A stretch of 5,394 nt of DNA from Candidatus Peregrinibacteria bacterium RIFCSPLOWO2_01_FULL_48_20. Lineage in GTDB: Bacteria > Patescibacteriota > Gracilibacteria > UBA1369 > 2-02-FULL-48-14. This document shows positions 1 to 4,534 of the stretch, in pieces (the first letter of the stretch is position 1; each line of letters opens with the position of its first letter). The translations under genes were made by a program, and so were the position numbers. Where the stretch lies: the NCBI GenBank assembly GCA_001787475.1, contig MFXB01000055.1, forward strand, positions 1 through 5,394, in the 5' to 3' direction. The notes beneath the pieces were generated by a model. It was given only the letters and a program-made list of their open reading frames with translations, made no database searches and was not told the DNA's origin.

Positions 1-1054
1 CAGATTCTTCGTAAGTATCGATAAGGTTCGAAACCAAAGTGAAGTTCTTGGTGTCGTCCGTTTCGGTACTTCCGGCAATGGAAACGGACCCGTCGGCGTT
101 GAGGCGAACCTCATCCAATTTCAGATTACCGGGGAATTCCGTATTGAAAAGAGGATCCACCGTTTTGGTGAGCAGCTCAATTTCATCCAGAATCTCGGAC
201 CACGGTTTGCGGGTCTCTTTGATGGTGCTGATCAGAGCCGCCAGGCTCGAATTGATCGTGCTGAAATCCATATAAACATCGGCCAGTTCTTCATCCGTGA
301 CTTCCTCCAGCTCGATCGCGGCGATTGAAGTCTTAAAATTCTTGCTTTGCATCAAAGTTTTGGTCGTTTCCAAATCTTGAATGTCTTGGAGCAACGTTTG
401 TTCGTCCACGCTTCCGCTTTTGGCATGCAATCCCGTCGTCAGTTCATCAATCACGGTTTTGGCGATTTCCATTGCTTCATTGGGGATCTCGTCGGCAAGG
501 TATTCTTGAATTTGAAAGAGCAAAGTAATCAGCTGCGGACGAAGAGCCTCCGCCTCGGCGGCGTATTCGGCTTGTTTGTTCTCGGAACTGTAATCCGACT
601 CGGACTGTTCCAAATTGTACAAATACTCGTCCGCAAGTCCGGAATATTGATCGAGAAGCAGCGCGGCGGCCAAATGCTTTTGAACTCGGATTTCAGCAAT
701 GCTTTCTTCGAGTTGCTGTGCGGCTTGCTCCACGCGCAAAGCGGGATTGGTTCCCAAATAAGAGAACATACTCACGTTCTGGCTCAAAAATCCGGCTACG
801 GTCAAAGCGAGCAAAAGTACGGACGCTTTCAAGAAAGTGGCTCCCGGCTGGCTGGCGTGCTTGGCGGACGCTTTAATTTTCGCAACCTCATCCATTTTGG
901 GTTTGGAGTCAAAAAATCCGCCGCCCTTTTTTTCCTGTTGCTGCGCCACGGTACTCATCAGTCCGGAGTCTTTTTGTGAAGTGTCTTTGCCGAAAAGTTC
1001 GGTAAACACATTTTTGGAATCTCCTCCCGGCGCTGAATTTTGCACGTCTGCCAT
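1..1054 (-). CDS. Membrane-anchored coiled-coil protein, PilN-like (3' end cut by window)
   Basis: The frame is open from an ATG at 1054 down to the left edge (351 full codons), so the C-terminus is missing. A polar N-terminal tail of about 72 residues with Gln- and Gly-rich parts precedes one hydrophobic segment at about residues 73-96. After it comes a long, mostly helical, Glu/Ala/Gln-rich region at about 100-300, and then a part with beta character (312-351) containing VRLNADGSVSIAG followed by a helix ending LIDTYEES. A short cytoplasmic tail, one membrane span, a coiled coil and then a small alpha/beta domain is the plan of the type IV pilus inner-membrane protein PilN, and VSIAG followed by a helix resembles its C-terminal domain. 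The protein is much longer than usual PilN (about 200 residues), and no pilM, pilO or pilQ is visible, so the function is inference. There is only a weak AAAGG next to the ATG. The opposite-strand frames here lack coding character. Confidence 0.8.
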   Translation of the reverse strand, partial: MADVQNSAPGGDSKNVFTELFGKDTSQKDSGLMSTVAQQQEKKGGGFFDSKPKMDEVAKIKASAKHASQPGATFLKASVLLLALTVAGFLSQNVSMFSYLGTNPALRVEQAAQQLEESIAEIRVQKHLAAALLLDQYSGLADEYLYNLEQSESDYSSENKQAEYAAEAEALRPQLITLLFQIQEYLADEIPNEAMEIAKTVIDELTTGLHAKSGSVDEQTLLQDIQDLETTKTLMQSKNFKTSIAAIELEEVTDEELADVYMDFSTINSSLAALISTIKETRKPWSEILDEIELLTKTVDPLFNTEFPGNLKLDEVRLNADGSVSIAGSTETDDTKNFTLVSNLIDTYEES

Positions 1055-1078
1055 ACCTTTGTTTTTATTTATCAAATA

Positions 1079-1107
1079 AGTATACCAGAAAATCACCTGG
1101 AGATCAA
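1079..1107 (-). promoter_or_regulatory. Sigma70-type promoter for the PilN-like gene
   Basis: On the minus strand there is TTGATC (1107-1102), a 17-base spacer, and TATACT (1084-1079). A TG one base before the -10 makes it an extended -10. The predicted start of transcription near 1072 leaves a leader of only about 18 bases before the ATG at 1054. The promoter fills most of the 60-base gap after the upstream 140-residue gene, so the membrane-protein gene can be expressed alone or by read-through. Confidence 0.6.
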
Positions 1108-1114
1108 TGTTTGA

Positions 1115-1537
1115 CTATCTTTCGAGTGAAGTCTTTATTGCCTCAAGCTGAGCCTTCTCGGCGGCGTGGTCTCCAATAAGATTCTCCGCAATATCTAGAA
1201 GCCTTACATCCACATAACCAAGTAGTGCTTCTCTTTCAGCGGTTTGTTCGGCTTTACGCAATTCTCTGCCGTCGCCGCTTACAGGTTTGAGGCCATTTTG
1301 TAAGGTTTGAGTACGCTTTTCCACATATTGAAGTCTTTGGCTTGGGTCCATATCTTTCATCAACTCGGTGAGCAATGCTTTTTCTGCCGATTTTTCTTCT
1401 TCGCGCTCAGCTAATTTCACATCACCCATACCGGTCTCCGCTCTCTCCTTCATTGGGACATAGGGCTTTGATTCCTTGGCGACTTCCACTTCCGAAGTTT
1501 TTTTAACTTCCGGAGTATTTGAATGTTCTACTGCCAT
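1115..1537 (-). CDS. Small charged helical protein of unknown function
   Basis: This is a 140-residue protein I do not recognise. It is very rich in Glu, Lys, Ala and Leu and has no Cys, Trp or Phe. There is no signal peptide or membrane span, so it should be cytoplasmic. The first 38 or so residues look disordered (many Glu, Lys, Ser, Thr, Pro). Residues 39-62, 66-82 and 90-140 look helical, and the last stretch could form a coiled coil. The start at 1537 is supported by a near-consensus promoter just upstream, although there is no Shine-Dalgarno sequence. It ends in TAG. No terminator follows, and the PilN-like gene begins 60 bases downstream on the same strand, so the two may be partly co-transcribed. 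The overlapping plus-strand frame mostly mirrors rplL and is not a gene. Confidence 0.72.
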   Translation of the reverse strand: MAVEHSNTPEVKKTSEVEVAKESKPYVPMKERAETGMGDVKLAEREEEKSAEKALLTELMKDMDPSQRLQYVEKRTQTLQNGLKPVSGDGRELRKAEQTAEREALLGYVDVRLLDIAENLIGDHAAEKAQLEAIKTSLER

Positions 1538-1570
1538 ATTTCTTTTTGTTTAAAAATGACGATTCGTATA

Positions 1571-1599
1571 ATTATAACACAACTCGTCACTCCAAACAA
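1571..1599 (-). promoter_or_regulatory. Sigma70-type promoter for the 140-residue protein gene
   Basis: On the minus strand there is TTGTTT (1599-1594), a 17-base spacer, and a perfect TATAAT (1576-1571), with TG one base ahead of the -10. The predicted leader to the ATG at 1537 is about 27 bases. The -35 lies only four bases beyond the rplL terminator, so termination and re-initiation sit back to back. Confidence 0.65.
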
Positions 1600-1602
1600 C
1601 TG

Positions 1603-1641
1603 AAAAGACCCCCACTCACCGAAGGTGAGCTAGGGCCTTTT
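1603..1641 (-). terminator. Intrinsic terminator after rplL
   Basis: Two 18-base arms around a TTC loop pair at 17 of 18 positions, counting G-U pairs. The inner part is CTCACC/GGTGAG and the outer part AAAAGGCCC/GGGGGTCTTTT. The T-run is part of the descending arm and is not extended beyond it. The structure begins 18 bases after the rplL stop, as expected for the end of the rplJ-rplL transcript. The A-run opposite the T-run means it could also stop plus-strand transcription. Confidence 0.8.
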
Positions 1642-1659
1642 AGAGTCTGCACGTGCAGA

Positions 1660-2061
1660 TTATTGAAGTTCCACTTTGGCTCCGGCAGCTTCCAAAGCCT
1701 TCTTGGCTTCGTCAGCCTTGTCCTTGGGAGCGTTTTCCATCACAACGCCGTTGGCATCCACGACGTCCTTAGCCTCCTTGAGACCAAGACCAGTGAGTTC
1801 GCGAACCGCTTTGATCACGCCGATCTTTTGAGCACCGGAATCGGTCAATTTAACGGTGAAAGAACTCTTTTCTTCCACTGCGGCGTCAGCCGCAGTTGCT
1901 CCTCCCCCTGCAGCGGCAACGGCCACGGGAGCGGCGGAAATTCCGTATTCTTGTTCCATGAATTTTACAACGTTGTTGAGTTCAACAATGTTGAGTTTTT
2001 CGAGAGCTTCAATAAGGGTCTTTCCCTCCTTGGAGAGCTCTACTGTTACGTCGTCTGACAT
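1660..2061 (-). CDS. rplL: Large ribosomal subunit protein L7/L12 (bL12)
   Basis: This is the 133-residue stalk protein of the large ribosomal subunit. It is carried in dimers on L10 and recruits and stimulates the translational GTPases (EF-Tu, EF-G, IF2). The N-terminal dimerisation and L10-binding helices are at about 13-40. A flexible Ala/Gly/Val-rich hinge is at about 42-64. The factor-binding C-terminal domain at about 67-133 contains the family signature GVIKAVRELTGLGLKEAKDVV (81-101, shown here without a break of 20: GVIKAVREL then TGLGLKEAKDVV). It is slightly longer than the E. coli protein (about 120 residues) because of a longer N-terminus and a few extra hinge and C-terminal residues. 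It starts 21 bases after the rplJ stop, in the same transcript. The spacer is nearly all A and T with no Shine-Dalgarno sequence, which is unusual for such a highly translated gene. A strong terminator follows. Confidence 0.98.
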   Translation of the reverse strand: MSDDVTVELSKEGKTLIEALEKLNIVELNNVVKFMEQEYGISAAPVAVAAAGGGATAADAAVEEKSSFTVKLTDSGAQKIGVIKAVRELTGLGLKEAKDVVDANGVVMENAPKDKADEAKKALEAAGAKVELQ

Positions 2062-2082
2062 AATTTAAAAAAAGTTAAAATG

Positions 2083-2607
2083 TTAAGCTGGCTTCTTTTC
2101 TGCGTACGCTTGTACACCTCGCAAAAAGCTCGCGAGCGGAGATCGAAGTACTCCATAAAAATTCTGAAGAGGAGCTCGCAGGAGGCCGACAAATTTGGCC
2201 AAAAGCTCTTCTTTGGACGGAAGGTCGGCGATTTCTTTCATTTGAGAAATGGAAAGTACCTGTCCTTCCATAATTCCTCCCATGAGTTTCAAAGCCTCCA
2301 CTTCCTTGCCCATCTTTTTGATGATTCGAGGACCGGCCACGCTGTCTTCATAAGAGAAGGCGGCGCCCACGGTTCCCGTAATGATATCGTCCGGAATCTC
2401 AAGGCCTTGTTCCTTGGCGGCCAATTTAAAGAGCGTTTTCTTTGCAACTTTAAATTCCACTCCGCTGTCGCGCATTTTTCGGCGCATTCCGGAGAGCTGA
2501 GCCACAGTCATTCCGGAGTATTGTCCGAAAGTTACCGACTTGGCCTTGGCGAACTTTTCCTTGAGCTCCAGGAGCGTTTCTTCTTTCTGTTGTCTGGTTG
2601 TTGCCAT
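2083..2607 (-). CDS. rplJ: Large ribosomal subunit protein L10 (uL10)
   Basis: L10 is the base of the ribosomal stalk. Its N-terminal domain binds 23S rRNA near the L11 site and its C-terminal helix carries the L7/L12 dimers. The 174-residue length fits the family (about 165-175). The N-terminal helix with KEETLLELKEKF is at about 8-19, and the core around VEFKVAKKTLFKLAAKE (50-66) is typical. The region of about 100-135 (MGGIMEG, IADLPSKEELLAKFVG) is also characteristic. The final helix at about 140-170 (APLQNFYGVLRSPLASFL, RGVQAYAEKK) is the L12-binding part. It is the first gene of a two-gene unit with rplL, preceded by an untranslated leader of about 180 bases that folds like the L10 autoregulatory element. 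In well-studied bacteria, excess L10 (or L10-L12) binds such a leader and lowers expression of both genes. No Shine-Dalgarno sequence lies ahead of the ATG. rplKA and rpoBC are not adjacent. Confidence 0.97.
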   Translation of the reverse strand: MATTRQQKEETLLELKEKFAKAKSVTFGQYSGMTVAQLSGMRRKMRDSGVEFKVAKKTLFKLAAKEQGLEIPDDIITGTVGAAFSYEDSVAGPRIIKKMGKEVEALKLMGGIMEGQVLSISQMKEIADLPSKEELLAKFVGLLRAPLQNFYGVLRSPLASFLRGVQAYAEKKPA

Positions 2608-2643
2608 AATTGATGTTGTTGACCTGAAGTCTGATTAGAAGCT

Positions 2644-2698
2644 GAGTCGACCAAAGCTCTCAACTTGCGTTGAGTACAGATTGAGGCTCTGTCGATTC
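2644..2698 (-). promoter_or_regulatory. Long RNA hairpin with GCAA tetraloop in the rplJ leader
   Basis: In the minus-strand RNA, GAATCGAC and AGAGC (2698-2686) pair with GCTTT and GTCGACTC (2657-2644), with one bulged G and one A-C mismatch. An asymmetric bulge of about 11 bases on the 5' side follows. The top is a perfect six-pair stem CTCAAC/GTTGAG (2674-2669 with 2664-2659) closed by a GCAA loop of the GNRA type. No T-run follows, so it is not a terminator. It lies between the L10-leader-like fold and the rplJ start, about 36 bases from the ATG. It could be a second part of the L10-responsive structure or a control of ribosome access. The pairing is visible directly; the role is inferred. 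Confidence 0.5.
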
Positions 2699-2708
2699 AA
2701 TCGAGCAA

Positions 2709-2790
2709 GCCTGCAGATCTCGGTAGGTCTTCTCTTGGGCGGAGCCCAATCTGCTCCTGTCCCAATTGCCCACTGTCTTCGAACGCAGGC
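2709..2790 (-). ncRNA. Probable L10 leader (ribosomal protein autoregulatory element)
   Basis: The start of the rplJ transcript can form four nested helices: GCCTGC (2790-2785) with GCAGGC (2714-2709); GTGGG (2773-2769) with CCTAC (2727-2723); TTGGG (2765-2761) with CCCAA (2739-2735); and GGAGC (2757-2753) with GCTCC (2745-2741). AGACA lies just before the second helix and CGAGA just after it. As I recall, L10 leaders in Firmicutes and other bacteria also carry an AGACAG...AGG side and a CCUnCCGAG side flanking the protein-binding bend. The position just upstream of rplJ and just downstream of its promoter fits. In known cases L10 or the L10-L12 complex binds here and represses rplJ-rplL. The match is by eye and was not scored against the Rfam model. 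Confidence 0.72.
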
Positions 2791-2792
2791 GG

Positions 2793-2821
2793 ATTCTATA
2801 AGGAAAAGTCGAGCTTGTAAA
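2793..2821 (-). promoter_or_regulatory. Sigma70-type promoter of the rplJ-rplL unit
   Basis: On the minus strand there is TTTACA (2821-2816), exactly 17 bases, and TAGAAT (2798-2793). Each hexamer is one change from consensus and the spacing is optimal. The predicted start of transcription near 2786-2790 coincides with the 5' edge of the folded leader and gives an untranslated region of about 180 bases. A weaker candidate farther up (TTGACG 2932-2927, 15-base spacer, TAAAAT 2911-2906) overlaps the palindrome at 2887-2908. Confidence 0.65.
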
Positions 2822-2999
2822 GAGCAGGATTCACCAATCCCTCATTTGACTTACGACCAGCTTGGCAAAATGTAAAGATATATTTCAATTCACCCCCGGG
2901 GGTGAATTTTACATTACTTTTTAGTACGTCAACACTGCTTTCCCTTTGCACGTCATCAGGCCTTATGATAAATAGATAAAGCATTAACCACCTTTCCCC
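2822..2999. other. Divergent intergenic region between the rplJ promoter and the CADD-like gene
   Basis: With the leader and promoter, this forms a 392-base stretch without a convincing gene. It contains the 22-bp palindrome at 2887-2908 and the flanking inverted repeat AATGTAAA (2869-2876)/TTTACATT (2908-2915). For the plus-strand gene at 3000 only weak promoter hints exist: TATGAT at 2964-2969 without a matching -35, and TTGCAC (2946-2951) 17 bases from a poor TAAATA (2969-2974). A minus-strand 81-codon frame at 2796-3041 crosses the rplJ promoter and the CADD start and is not credible as a gene. Confidence 0.5.
2887..2908. repeat. Perfect 22-bp palindrome, possible operator
   Basis: Each half is AATTCACCCCC followed by its exact complement GGGGGTGAATT, centred between 2897 and 2898. 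The C/G core stands out in AT-rich flanks. It sits between two divergent genes, upstream of the main rplJ promoter and about 90 bases ahead of the CADD-like gene. On the plus strand it is followed by TTTTACATTACTTTTT, so it could also act as a weak terminator, but no gene transcribed in that direction ends here. A binding site for a dimeric regulator is the simplest reading, and this is inferred. Confidence 0.6.
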
Positions 3000-3674
3000 A
3001 TGCTCACGCAAGACCTTCTCGCCCTTATCGACGAAAAGCATCTTTTAAAGCACCCGTTTTATCAAGCATGGTCCATGGGAACGCTTCCGATTGAGGTGAT
3101 GAAAAAATACGCCGAACAGTACTATCACCTCGAACGCAATTTCCCGAACTTCCTCAGCGCTATGCTCATGAGCTGTGATGATGAAAGTGTGCGCGCGCAC
3201 ATCCTAGACAATTTCAACGATGAAACCGGGGGCAGCATGAACCACCGCGAACTCTGGCTGCAATTTGGAGAAGCCATTGGGGCGACTCGCGAAGACATGA
3301 AGAATTCCGAAATGCTGCCCGAAACGGCTGCTGCGATTGAATCCTTTAAGGAACTTTGCTCAAAATCTTACTTAGTGGGGGCTGCCGCTTTGGCCGCTTA
3401 CGAAAGCCAAATCCCGGCGATTGCCGCCAAGAAAATTGAGGGTCTCGAAAAGAACTATGGCGTTACCGAAGGAATCGAATTCTTCCGCGTTCATGGAATC
3501 ATGGACGTGAAGCATGCCAACGTTTGGTGGGACATGATTGAAGCCGCTGACCTGAGCGACGCTCAAAAAGAAGAACTCCGCATGGCCAGCCAAAAAGGAG
3601 CCCAGGTACTCTGGAACTTCCTCGACGGAATTTTGAAGGCCTACATGCCTGAAGCGGTGGGGATGGCGTGCTAG
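3000..3674 (+). CDS. CADD-like TenA/PqqC-fold oxygenase, probable self-sacrificing pABA synthase
   Basis: This 224-residue protein is similar along its length to Chlamydia trachomatis CADD (231 residues), which makes p-aminobenzoate for folate from one of its own tyrosines using a dinuclear metal centre and O2. The expected metal ligands are all present: E75, H82 (DETGG...NHRELW), E135 (YESQIP), and H165, D169, H172 (HGIMDVKH). The tyrosine cleaved in CADD (Tyr27, HPFY) corresponds to Y21, and the amino-donor lysine (Lys152) to K145, both ten-residue registers intact. There is no signal peptide, so it is cytoplasmic. The start at 3000 is chosen because LLALIDEKHLLKHPFYQAW aligns with the family N-terminus; no Shine-Dalgarno sequence precedes it. 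It stands alone on the plus strand, divergent from rplJ, and shares its stop bases with the next gene. A simple TenA or heme-oxygenase-like role is less likely because of the retained Tyr/Lys pair, but activity is inferred. Confidence 0.88.
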   Translation: MLTQDLLALIDEKHLLKHPFYQAWSMGTLPIEVMKKYAEQYYHLERNFPNFLSAMLMSCDDESVRAHILDNFNDETGGSMNHRELWLQFGEAIGATREDMKNSEMLPETAAAIESFKELCSKSYLVGAAALAAYESQIPAIAAKKIEGLEKNYGVTEGIEFFRVHGIMDVKHANVWWDMIEAADLSDAQKEELRMASQKGAQVLWNFLDGILKAYMPEAVGMAC

Positions 3675-4426
3675 TAGTTGATACCGTATGGGTTTTTCTC
3701 CCCTAGGGCTTCGTACGAGCAGGCAATTGTTCCGGAATCTGAACCTGAAACGAGAGTTACCGTTTTGGGCTCACCTTCTTGCTCAACCAAAAGAGAGAAT
3801 CCAAAACCTGAGATGCCTTTTGGATAAGGATTACTTGCGCCCAAGGTTAAGGTACCTTTACTCTCTTCATACATGATGCTTGCTTCCTGACGGTCGGTAT
3901 TCCAGTCACTGTTGCTACACTGATAGAATGAAAAAGCTCTCGCGTAAGAGGCAAACTGAGCAATACACTCTTGATTGGTATAGATCGAATCTTGAACCAT
4001 GAGTACCACTCCATTACAGGTTAGCTCTGGCGTAACAGATTCATCGTAAGCACAGCCTTCACTAAGGACAAAACGAAGATTCTGAGCTGCTCCCGGTAAT
4101 GTACTGTATCCGCCAATTAAGGTACTGGGATTTTCCAGTGAGTCGAGTCCTCTAAGCCCTATTTCTTCGAAACAATCGGTCGAAGAGTCTTGTGTATCAA
4201 TAGTACTTTGTGTGTCGGAATCATTCGAATCATTTGAATCTCCTGTATCATCTTCGCCGCTGTCCGTTAACCCTGTGTCTGCACTGTCGGCTGCGGAGTC
4301 TTCCACAGGTACTTCATAGGCTATCAGAGAATCATGTCTACAGTTTGTTGCCACGCCTATAATCGCCGCGGCAAGTGCTGCCTTTAAAGAAAGTTCTTGG
4401 TAACTAGGGGTTTTTAGAATTTCCAT
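3671..4426 (-). CDS. Secreted, probably lipid-anchored protein with Asp/Ser/Thr-rich linker
   Basis: This is a 251-residue protein of unknown function. A short charged start is followed by a hydrophobic stretch at about residues 13-28 (LKAALAAAIIGVATN) and then Cys29, which reads as a lipoprotein signal. The residue before the Cys is Asn rather than Gly, Ala or Ser, so the lipobox is not canonical. Residues 41-83 form a low-complexity Asp/Ser/Thr linker with repeated DS, DT and ND units. The remaining domain (about 85-251) has six cysteines (85, 125, 137, 154, 170, 236), enough for three disulfides, and alternating hydrophobic segments that suggest beta structure. An anchor, flexible stalk and disulfide-held outer domain implies a place on the cell surface or in the envelope. 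It has its own promoter and runs tail to tail into the CADD-like gene, the two stops interleaving at 3671-3674. No Shine-Dalgarno sequence is present. Confidence 0.82.
   Translation of the reverse strand: MEILKTPSYQELSLKAALAAAIIGVATNCRHDSLIAYEVPVEDSAADSADTGLTDSGEDDTGDSNDSNDSDTQSTIDTQDSSTDCFEEIGLRGLDSLENPSTLIGGYSTLPGAAQNLRFVLSEGCAYDESVTPELTCNGVVLMVQDSIYTNQECIAQFASYARAFSFYQCSNSDWNTDRQEASIMYEESKGTLTLGASNPYPKGISGFGFSLLVEQEGEPKTVTLVSGSDSGTIACSYEALGEKNPYGINY
4218..4241 (-). repeat. Short tandem 9-bp coding repeat in the linker
   Basis: On the plus strand GAATCATTC, GAATCATTT and GAATCT follow each other directly. In the minus-strand gene they encode the repeated Asp-Ser-Asn-Asp-Ser-Asn-Asp-Ser stretch at about residues 63-70. 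Such repeats can expand or shrink by slippage in whole codons, so linker length may vary between strains. Confidence 0.55.
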
Positions 4427-4446
4427 TGCATCAGTTTTAGAGTGTC

Positions 4447-4474
4447 ATTATACAAGTTTGCCAAGGATTGTCCA
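4447..4474 (-). promoter_or_regulatory. Sigma70-type promoter of the secreted-protein gene
   Basis: On the minus strand there is TGGACA (4474-4469, one change from TTGACA), a 16-base spacer, and a perfect TATAAT (4452-4447). The predicted start of transcription near 4440 leaves only about 14 bases before the ATG at 4426, so the transcript is nearly leaderless, in line with the missing Shine-Dalgarno sequence. Confidence 0.65.
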
Positions 4475-4481
4475 CTACTAA

Positions 4482-4527
4482 TTGACAAAACACCCAAAAG
4501 AGGTAAGACTTAGGTCTTTTAGGTCTT
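4482..4527 (+). promoter_or_regulatory. Candidate control region with tandem 9-bp repeats before the 4535 gene
   Basis: A perfect TTGACA lies at 4482-4487 but no good -10 follows at 16-18 bases (TAAGAC at 4504-4509 is poor). Two head-to-tail copies of TTAGGTCTT occupy 4510-4518 and 4519-4527, seven bases before the ATG. TAAGAC (4504-4509) is the inverse complement of the GTCTTA at 4524-4529, so the RNA could also form a weak hairpin. A regulator site or a weak activator-dependent promoter would explain this. An alternative promoter is TTGCAT, 17 bases, TATACA, with its -10 near 4449-4454, overlapping the divergent promoter. Confidence 0.35.
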
Positions 4528-4534
4528 AGCTTTT

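Noticed and set aside
347..979. Long plus-strand frame of 210 codons (and shorter ones at 39-275 and 837-1079)
   Set aside because: They lie opposite a minus-strand frame that is open for 351 codons to the window edge, has a good promoter and shows a clear membrane-span and coiled-coil plan. The plus-strand products are Phe/Gly/Arg-rich and look like reverse-strand shadows.
1519..2058. Plus-strand frame of 179 codons over rplL
   Set aside because: It is antisense to an unmistakable L7/L12 gene and crosses its terminator and the next promoter.
2080..2613. Plus-strand frame of 177 codons over rplJ
   Set aside because: It mirrors L10 almost exactly; the His/Ser/Phe-rich product is typical of an antisense shadow.
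2608..2786. Riboswitch or T-box instead of an L10 leader
   Set aside because: No T-box motif or known riboswitch core was seen, and the gene downstream is rplJ, for which an L10 leader is the expected element.
2887..2908. Reading the palindrome simply as a transcription terminator
   Set aside because: The run of T follows only on the plus strand, and no plus-strand gene ends upstream of it, so a terminator function has no client in this window.
2681..3041. Small frames in the rplJ-CADD interval (plus 2681-2875, minus 2796-3041)
   Set aside because: They cross the folded leader, the rplJ promoter, the palindrome and the CADD start; neither has a plausible protein sequence.
3372..3593. Minus-strand frame of 73 codons inside the CADD-like gene
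   Set aside because: It overlaps the catalytic region of a well-supported gene.
3688..3876. Plus-strand frame of 62 codons at the end of the secreted-protein gene
   Set aside because: It is short, basic and antisense to a 251-codon gene with signal peptide and promoter.
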